From assembly GCA_027577595.1 (NCBI GenBank), contig JANBRJ010000087.1:1-64000 (forward strand): a stretch of 64,000 nucleotides of DNA, given 5' to 3'. Positions 58,950-64,000 of the stretch are shown piece by piece. The notes under the pieces are model-generated. The model worked only from the letters and a program-made list of their open reading frames with translations, was not told the DNA's origin and searched no databases. This DNA is from Coemansia sp. RSA 487. Lineage: Eukaryota; Kickxellomycota; Kickxellomycetes; Kickxellales; Kickxellaceae. Both the position numbers and the translations under genes were made by a program. The stretch's first letter is position 1. Every line of letters begins with the position of its first letter.

Positions 58950-59531
58950 ATGTCGGAAATAACGCTCAAACAGATCTATGGCATGCTCTGTTGGCTACGC
59001 GCCCACCCGAACAACAGCAAGCTGTGGAGCGAAGACCGGAAACGCGCCTGCGAAAGGGCTATAGCTGAGTGCCCACACCTAAAGGACGCTGATGCCATGA
59101 CGCTGGAATCCAAATTTGCCGAGCTCGAGGAACGCCGGTGCGAAATTATTGACCAATTTGATGGCACTGCTGATAAGGTGCCACGCGATACACGGCTTTT
59201 TGAAGGCGGTCCGCTCTTCTCCATAGTCGATCACGCATTGGCTGGTGAGCAGCAGCGCCAGCCAGAAAATTCACTCCTTGAGCGTGCCCGACGCTTATCG
59301 CCCGCTGAAATCGACCAGATGCGTGACGAAATGGTTATTCGTCGCCAGATCGCTATGCGCGACGCCATACTACTTGCTGACTGGATTGCAATGCGGCGCC
59401 GTGAACTGGAATTGCAAGAAGCCAAGATACGGGAGCTCATCCGCAACCAGCAGCATCATGGGCTCCACAATGACTCTATCCATGAGTTGCGTAGCTTTGA
59501 AGAGATTATTAGGCACTTTCATATGAGCTGA
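58950..59531 (+). CDS. Conserved-looking helical protein, unknown
   Basis: 193 aa from ATG 58950 (MSEITLKQIYGMLCWLRAHP); the frame upstream begins at TTG. It is almost wholly charged helix: two or three coiled-coil-like stretches, EERRCEIIDQFDG, LLERARRLSPAEIDQMRDEM and WIAMRRRELELQEAKIRELI. No signal peptide or membrane span. An out-of-frame ATG at 58942, 8 bp upstream of the chosen start, may lower initiation. No family was recognised. The convincing GC-rich coding bias and sense orientation between two real genes support it. Confidence 0.7.
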   Translation: MSEITLKQIYGMLCWLRAHPNNSKLWSEDRKRACERAIAECPHLKDADAMTLESKFAELEERRCEIIDQFDGTADKVPRDTRLFEGGPLFSIVDHALAGEQQRQPENSLLERARRLSPAEIDQMRDEMVIRRQIAMRDAILLADWIAMRRRELELQEAKIRELIRNQQHHGLHNDSIHELRSFEEIIRHFHMS

Positions 59532-59705
59532 CAAATCGCAGTGATCTTAATCTTTGCAACAACGATCAAATCACAGTTTTTGGTTTTAGAGCTTGCCCTC
59601 TTTTGCACACTTCAAAAACTTTTTTTTTTTTACTTTCTAGCTTCAATTTGTGTATTTGCTCTGTATTAAACAAATTACTCTTGTATCCATTTTCCACAGA
59701 CTAGA

Positions 59706-59984
59706 ATGCCGCAGGGAAAGACGCCAAAGAAGACCATAGTCAAGCCAAAGACAAAGGCCAAGCAAAGTGCAACGTTGCGCAAGGGCCGCGTGGTCAAAGC
59801 GGCAAAGAAGCAAGGGCTGGTCAAGCAGCACAAACTCCAGCGCAAGCTTGTCGCAGGAATGACGGCGTCGCTGGAGCAAGCGATGTCGGTCAAGGCCGGT
59901 GCCGTAGGCAAACTGACAATAATGAAGGATGCAGAGAAGAAAGGCAAGGCCAACGAAAGCACAAAGAAGCGGAGAAAATATTAG
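59706..59984 (+). CDS. DUF2462 / UPF0390 small basic protein
   Basis: 92 aa, nearly half Lys/Ala/Gln. It starts MPQGKTPKKTIVKPK and ends STKKRRKY, with the family's middle helix (MTASLEQAMSVKAGAVGKLTIM). It matches the conserved small eukaryotic family that includes the human leydig-cell-tumour 10 kDa homologue (C19orf53). Members are basic and nucleolar by annotation; the biochemical role is not settled. It is convergent with the CEP135-like gene with 36 bp between stops. Confidence 0.8.
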   Translation: MPQGKTPKKTIVKPKTKAKQSATLRKGRVVKAAKKQGLVKQHKLQRKLVAGMTASLEQAMSVKAGAVGKLTIMKDAEKKGKANESTKKRRKY

Positions 59985-60020
59985 GCTTTTTGTTATTCTT
60001 TATTCTCAAATATAAAATGT

Positions 60021-61649
60021 TTATAATGTTCTGCGATAGCTGTTGGAAGATATGTTTTCAAGCGTTGCTAGCCGCTGCTCAAGCCGCTGGCTCAAATGGA
60101 ACTGCGCATTGACTTGGACCCTTAGCGCATCGCGCTCTGCTTGTAAGTGCGCAACAAGCGACCGGTGGCCCTCGCTCTCGCCCAGCGCCTTGGTCAGCTG
60201 GCGCTTGTAGTCGTCCTTGGACATCTCGATGGCCTGCCGCAACCGCACTGCCTGCGCCAACTCGTCGCTAAGCCTGTCAGCCTCGCGTTGGTTGTTCGCT
60301 TGTGCTTCGCGCAACGTCTCGAGGTCCTTTGTGTACCCCTCAAGCGTCATCCTACAGACGCGCAGCTCTCCCGAGCTCTGCTCATGCTGCATCTTGTATT
60401 CGCTTGTTTGCCGTAGCAGGTCGCTGATGCGGTGCTCTCGGTCGTCGGCCTTTGCACGCCATTCGCCAACCTCGTCGACAGCGTGCTTGAGACTCGAGTC
60501 GAGTTTGCGGAGCTGGCTGACCAAATCGCTTGAAGAGGTATCGGACGGTTGCTGCTGTGAGTCGGATGATGAGCTGGGGGATGGCCGCTGTGATCTCCTC
60601 AGCAGCTCCTGCAATTGGTCACGGGTCTGTGAGTATAACGACTTTATGTTTGCGCATTCTGTGCGCAACCGTTCGAGCTCTGACGAGTTGCCTGGCTCCT
60701 CTGCGTCCTTCGATACCGAATCCACAGCAGCCGCTGCAGCTGTGGTTGCTGTTGCTGTTGCTGTTGCTAGCCGCGCGCGCTCGTTCTCTGTCTCAACCCA
60801 CCGCTTATGCAAGTCGTCGCGCTCCTTGGAGGACTGTGTGCGCAAATCGCGGTTCTCACGCTCCAATGCCTCGACACGCTCATGCAAGTAGTCGACTTGG
60901 TCGCCTAGAGAGTTTTGCCCAAGATCATCGGGTCCGCGCTTCTCGTACTCCGCGTTAATACGTAGCAGCTCAAGATCGCGCTCCTTGACCTCCATTTGCG
61001 CAGACCGCAGCTCGGCTGTACTTGTTTGCAGCTTGGTTTCGAGATACTCGATCTCCTTCTCTAGCGCACTGATCCTGCGCGAGCTCAAGTCGACAAGATC
61101 GACGATTGCTTGCGGCTGCTGTTGCTCGGGACTACCACGTCTATTTAAAGAGGAAGGACCAAGTGTCGACGACATGGCGATACGTGCGATTCGGCCACGT
61201 GGGTCCCTTGCAGACATTTGCTCCTCGACTCGTTTCTGGCACTCGCCCAACCGACGCTGCGTCTCTGCAAGCTCGGCCTTTACTTGCAAGTTCGCCATCC
61301 GCAGATCGTCCAGTCGTTTTCCTTGAGCGTACTCCTTTTCGCGGGCCTCGCGGTCAATGCGGTCTACGTCGCGCGTATAGTTAAGCACCTCGGCTCGCAG
61401 GCTGTTGTTCTCCGTGCGTAGTGCATGCAACTCAGTCTTGCTTCGCGCCCCGGCAGCTCGTTTTGTCCTGTCCTCGCGCTCCAGCTTTGTGTTTGCTTCC
61501 TCGAGCTCCTTGACCCGGTCCAGCGCTGCTTGCATGTCCCTCAGGAGCATTGCCACAAGCGGTGCTCCGTCTGCAGGGAGTGGAAGCGAGTATCCGAGAA
61601 GATACAGCTGCCTTTGGATTTGGTCAGGCTCTGTTGAAATTTGACTCAT
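60021..61649 (-). CDS. CEP135/TSGA10-like centriolar coiled-coil protein
   Basis: 542 aa from ATG 61649 (the long upstream frame is AT-rich leader). The N terminus reads IQRQLYLLGYSLPLPADG then PLVAMLLRDMQAALDRVKEL, resembling the conserved CEP135 start (LDQLGYRQTL...LPLVEKLFSDL). Dense heptad coiled coil fills the rest of the protein, with breaks near 150-170 (SSTLGPSSLNRRGSP) and a poly-A/S region near 300. CEP135/Bld10 links the cartwheel to microtubule triplets in centrioles. Kickxellomycetes have no flagella, but a cylindrical, centriole-like spindle pole body has been described for Coemansia. An unrelated coiled-coil protein remains possible; the N-terminal motif is the main evidence. 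Confidence 0.55.
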   Translation of the reverse strand: MSQISTEPDQIQRQLYLLGYSLPLPADGAPLVAMLLRDMQAALDRVKELEEANTKLEREDRTKRAAGARSKTELHALRTENNSLRAEVLNYTRDVDRIDREAREKEYAQGKRLDDLRMANLQVKAELAETQRRLGECQKRVEEQMSARDPRGRIARIAMSSTLGPSSLNRRGSPEQQQPQAIVDLVDLSSRRISALEKEIEYLETKLQTSTAELRSAQMEVKERDLELLRINAEYEKRGPDDLGQNSLGDQVDYLHERVEALERENRDLRTQSSKERDDLHKRWVETENERARLATATATATTAAAAAVDSVSKDAEEPGNSSELERLRTECANIKSLYSQTRDQLQELLRRSQRPSPSSSSDSQQQPSDTSSSDLVSQLRKLDSSLKHAVDEVGEWRAKADDREHRISDLLRQTSEYKMQHEQSSGELRVCRMTLEGYTKDLETLREAQANNQREADRLSDELAQAVRLRQAIEMSKDDYKRQLTKALGESEGHRSLVAHLQAERDALRVQVNAQFHLSQRLEQRLATLENISSNSYRRTL

Positions 61650-61832
61650 CTTTGTTTGGATTAGAGAAAAAGGCAAAAAATAACAATTATGTATGCTGAG
61701 CCTGTAAAAAAAAAAATTAACAGAGTCTGTGGAGAAAAAAAAAAGAGAGAAAAAGTGTATTTTTCTTTCACAACAAAAAGGGGGTATTGTAAACAAAAAA
61801 CACCTCAAGAATGGTAAACAAACCCCACCCAA

Positions 61833-63212
61833 TCACACTGCTTCTTTGGTGCGTGCCGTATAATCCCTTGTCAACGCCAAGTGTTGGTCGATTTCCTGAA
61901 GGTATTGTTGCAGTGCATTGGCTTCCTGAGCCTTGGCAGCAATAGATTGAGACCACTGGACCTCTAAAGGTACACCCGGGGGTTCAGCAGCTCCCGGAAT
62001 CGGCGAAACCGTTGCGCGTGCATCAACATAGCGAACTGCCATTACACCACCATTTTCCTCGAGAACAACGCACGGGTCGTTCATATTCTGGATGTAGCGG
62101 CCTAGCGCATCTTCAACGCTGCCTTGGTCTTTGTTACGCCCAAGCGGATGCTCGGAAAAGTTAATCACCTGTGCCAAGCGATTGAGCGGCAGCCGCACAT
62201 ATACTCCCGAGCAGTGCCGCACGCAGTGCGCTGGCAGCTCATTGATCAGGCGCATAGCCAGACCGAGATTGCTATCTTTAACTAGCACGCTATGCATGTC
62301 TTCGTACGCCTTAACTGCCAAGGCTATCTGCTTTGTCGCACACGCATCGGCAAGCGCAACATACGCCGCTGCTTGGCTCTCGATGGGCCGCACATGCGCT
62401 GGGACAAACATTGCTGGCAGCGAGCCACGCGTACCATGGACAAGCACATGCGCCAGCGTAAACCTCTTGAATGTGTGTATCTGGATTGTGCTTATGTAGC
62501 ATGTCGGCACCGCAAAAACCATCCGCCACATGTGCAGCGCCTGCTCCATCTGCTGCAAGCCGGTGTATACCATCCCCGCATAATGGTGGTACTCGAGGAA
62601 TGGCCGCAAACGCTGTCCAGCAAGCTTGCCAATCGCATCCAGCCGTGTCGCAAGCACAACCTGTGCAACACGCTCGTGCAGAGTACGGCGGTTTGCAAGC
62701 AGACACTGGCGTAGGCACTCGATGTGGAGCGGAGTCAGACGCACTCCATGGTTGCTGCCGGAGCCAAGTCGCTGTTTGTGCTGTTTGATGTCATTAATGG
62801 AAATGGGCGGCAGCCGCGTAAGTGCCATCTGCTTGTTAAGCGTTTCGACAATGTCAACAAGTATACTGCATGCATATGCGCTATTCTCGCTCAATTGGGC
62901 CATGCGTCGGATGACATGCGCAAGACGTCGCAGAATTTCGGGGAAAAGCGCAATCTGCTCAAACTGTATCTGTCTTGTAAGCTCAGAGAGCGGTTCCGCT
63001 AACGTTGCAAACTCGTCGCTCGTTGCTGCTAGATTTAATGCGTCTACTAGAATTTGCGAGTATACCAAAGTGCTGCGGCTCGGATCCAGGCTGCTTAGCA
63101 TACGTATAAACTCATCGGCGTTGAAGTCAGCGAACGGACACTGCCAGTCGCGCAGAAGCTTGAAGAACGCAGAACTCGAATCGGCATTCAACAAAAGATT
63201 GTACTGTGACAT
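61833..63212 (-). CDS. CSN3: COP9 signalosome subunit 3
   Basis: 459 aa. An alpha-helical N-terminal half and a C-terminal PCI module: LRPFLEYHHYAGMVYTGLQQMEQALHMW, then IQIHTFKRFTLAHVLVHG, then the winged-helix region ending LPLNRLAQVINFSE and VVLEENGGVMAVRYVD. CSN3 scaffolds the complex whose CSN5 subunit removes NEDD8 from cullins, resetting SCF ligases; that links it by pathway to the F-box-like genes here. Yeasts have lost most CSN subunits, so a clear CSN3 fits an early-diverging or filamentous fungus. It starts at ATG 63212. The CEP135-like gene follows on the same strand, 183 bp downstream. Confidence 0.9.
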   Translation of the reverse strand: MSQYNLLLNADSSSAFFKLLRDWQCPFADFNADEFIRMLSSLDPSRSTLVYSQILVDALNLAATSDEFATLAEPLSELTRQIQFEQIALFPEILRRLAHVIRRMAQLSENSAYACSILVDIVETLNKQMALTRLPPISINDIKQHKQRLGSGSNHGVRLTPLHIECLRQCLLANRRTLHERVAQVVLATRLDAIGKLAGQRLRPFLEYHHYAGMVYTGLQQMEQALHMWRMVFAVPTCYISTIQIHTFKRFTLAHVLVHGTRGSLPAMFVPAHVRPIESQAAAYVALADACATKQIALAVKAYEDMHSVLVKDSNLGLAMRLINELPAHCVRHCSGVYVRLPLNRLAQVINFSEHPLGRNKDQGSVEDALGRYIQNMNDPCVVLEENGGVMAVRYVDARATVSPIPGAAEPPGVPLEVQWSQSIAAKAQEANALQQYLQEIDQHLALTRDYTARTKEAV

Positions 63213-63649
63213 TTTAGAGGAAAAAGGAAAATAGATTAATTAGCCAACGAAAAGAAGCGAAAAAGAAAAAGAATGTTGATTTTGTTGAACACAGCTTACT
63301 CACAACCCTCCTGGCTGGTCAGCTACTGTTCGTTCAAACACAAAATCTAATCAAAGGTGAAGCAACAAGATGCATGGTACATGCTGCAGTTTAAATCATC
63401 TGCTCAGTTGCCAATGCCTAACTGTGTCAGTGCAATCATTATAAGGTCCACTATGTGCTTTACCCAATAACAGCTCAGCTTTTCCAACAAAATTCCAAGC
63501 CGTCACTGCCCCTCCCAAAAAATATGGCTAGGTATGAGTAGAGCTTACCACCAGCTCCACATATAAATTGAGAATAACAATAGCAATATAGCAACATTTT
63601 TCTATTCATCTTTTCAATCTCTGTTTTCCAATTAGTATCTGCTTTCTCA
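63213..63649. other. Intergenic, AT-rich
   Basis: 5' region of CSN3. A TATA-like CACATATAAATTG at about 63557-63570 faces the plus strand and may have served the remnant that follows. Confidence 0.4.
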
Positions 63650-63861
63650 ATGCCTCCAAAAAACGGAATACAAGTGGTAGTTGTCACCAGCATAGAAATG
63701 GACATGGGAATCTAGCAGCAAAAAGTGGCAAACAAGCCATTAGTAAACGCAGTTCACCGGATGTCTCCTTCATTGACACTGATCAGAAAAAGATATTAAT
63801 GAATGAAACAAAGGCTATTCTAGCAGAAAAGAGACCAAGTATTTTCTACAACCAAAGGTAA
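63650..63861 (+). pseudogene. Frameshifted small gene remnant
   Basis: ATG CCT CCA AAA... opens a short frame. The adjacent frame carries a protein-like stretch (SGKQAISKRSSPDVSFIDTD, then MNETKAILAEKRPSIF) to a TAA at 63859. A TATA-like site lies about 85 bp upstream, the same spacing as the small genes at 0.3-2.3 kb. No family was recognised. It may be the 5' end of a larger, decayed gene. Confidence 0.3.
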
Positions 63862-63899
63862 CAAATACACCATGATCCAAAGGCAATGAAATTATAGTT

Positions 63900-63990
63900 T
63901 GTAAAAAAGTGTTATAAATAAAAACCTTGATGGAACTAAAGTTCCCCCCATTCATTTATTCAATAAAAACAGTGGCTTTTATCACCATCA
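63900..63990 (-). repeat. TATA-palindrome repeat, copy R6
   Basis: On the minus strand: GGTGATAAAAGCCACTG, ATTGAATAAATGAATG, then the perfect palindrome GGAACTTTAGTTCC (63932-63945) and ATCAAGGTTTTTATTTATAACA, which matches the downstream flank of copy R1. Confidence 0.75.
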
Positions 63991-64000
63991 GAATATTACT

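Overview
This is nuclear DNA of a filamentous, early-diverging fungus. The best fit is Kickxellomycotina (Coemansia-like); that placement is my inference from gene content, not from a search. The evidence is long uninterrupted fungal genes (Sec31, Sec72, a Pan1/intersectin-like EH protein, Cpa2, DHA2 and siderophore-type MFS carriers, an RTA1 protein, a multicopper oxidase) alongside genes lost from yeasts and many moulds (MCM9, CSN3, a CEP135-like coiled-coil protein). Introns are rare: I can support one in a live gene. Housekeeping genes are GC-rich and sit in AT-rich spacers.

Layout. 1-2.3 kb: a tRNA-Arg, then three tandem ~80-residue paralogous ORFs of unknown function, each with a CTATAAA-type TATA box about 90-100 bp upstream. 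2.8-14.8 kb: Sec72, MCM9, Sec31, the EH/SH3 protein and a four-TM protein. 14.8-22 kb: an AT-rich island with two small lineage-type ORFs, a decayed F-box/LRR gene and scattered copies of its pieces. 22-35 kb: UvrD-type helicase, two F-box-like genes, mitochondrial Cpa2 with an upstream Gcn4-type site, and a DHA2 drug transporter. 35-37.6 kb: two inverted pairs of a TATA-plus-palindrome repeat and a broken PD-(D/E)XK (DUF1703-like) gene. 37.6-43.5 kb: three tandem BAHD-type acyltransferases. 43.5-51.3 kb: remnants, a low-complexity protein, a small G/S/Q-rich protein and a secreted multicopper oxidase. 51.3-59.5 kb: RTA1 protein, membrane-anchored 5'-nucleotidase, AIF-like oxidoreductase, siderophore-type MFS with iron-GATA-like sites in the shared promoter, and an orphan. 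59.7-63.2 kb: DUF2462 protein, CEP135-like protein, CSN3. 63.2-64 kb: a remnant and another palindromic repeat.

No operon-like system is present, as expected for a fungus. Three functional threads run through the window: endomembrane traffic (Sec72, Sec31, EH/SH3 protein); genome maintenance (MCM9, UvrD helicase); and metal or small-molecule handling (multicopper oxidase, SIT-type MFS, DHA2, RTA1, acyltransferases). The least explained material is the family of small ORFs with shared core promoters, and the dispersed repeat that pairs a TATA box with a palindrome (GGAACTTTAGTTCC) at the expected transcription start. Several coding starts below were moved to the first ATG, because the longest open frames begin at TTG or another non-ATG codon.
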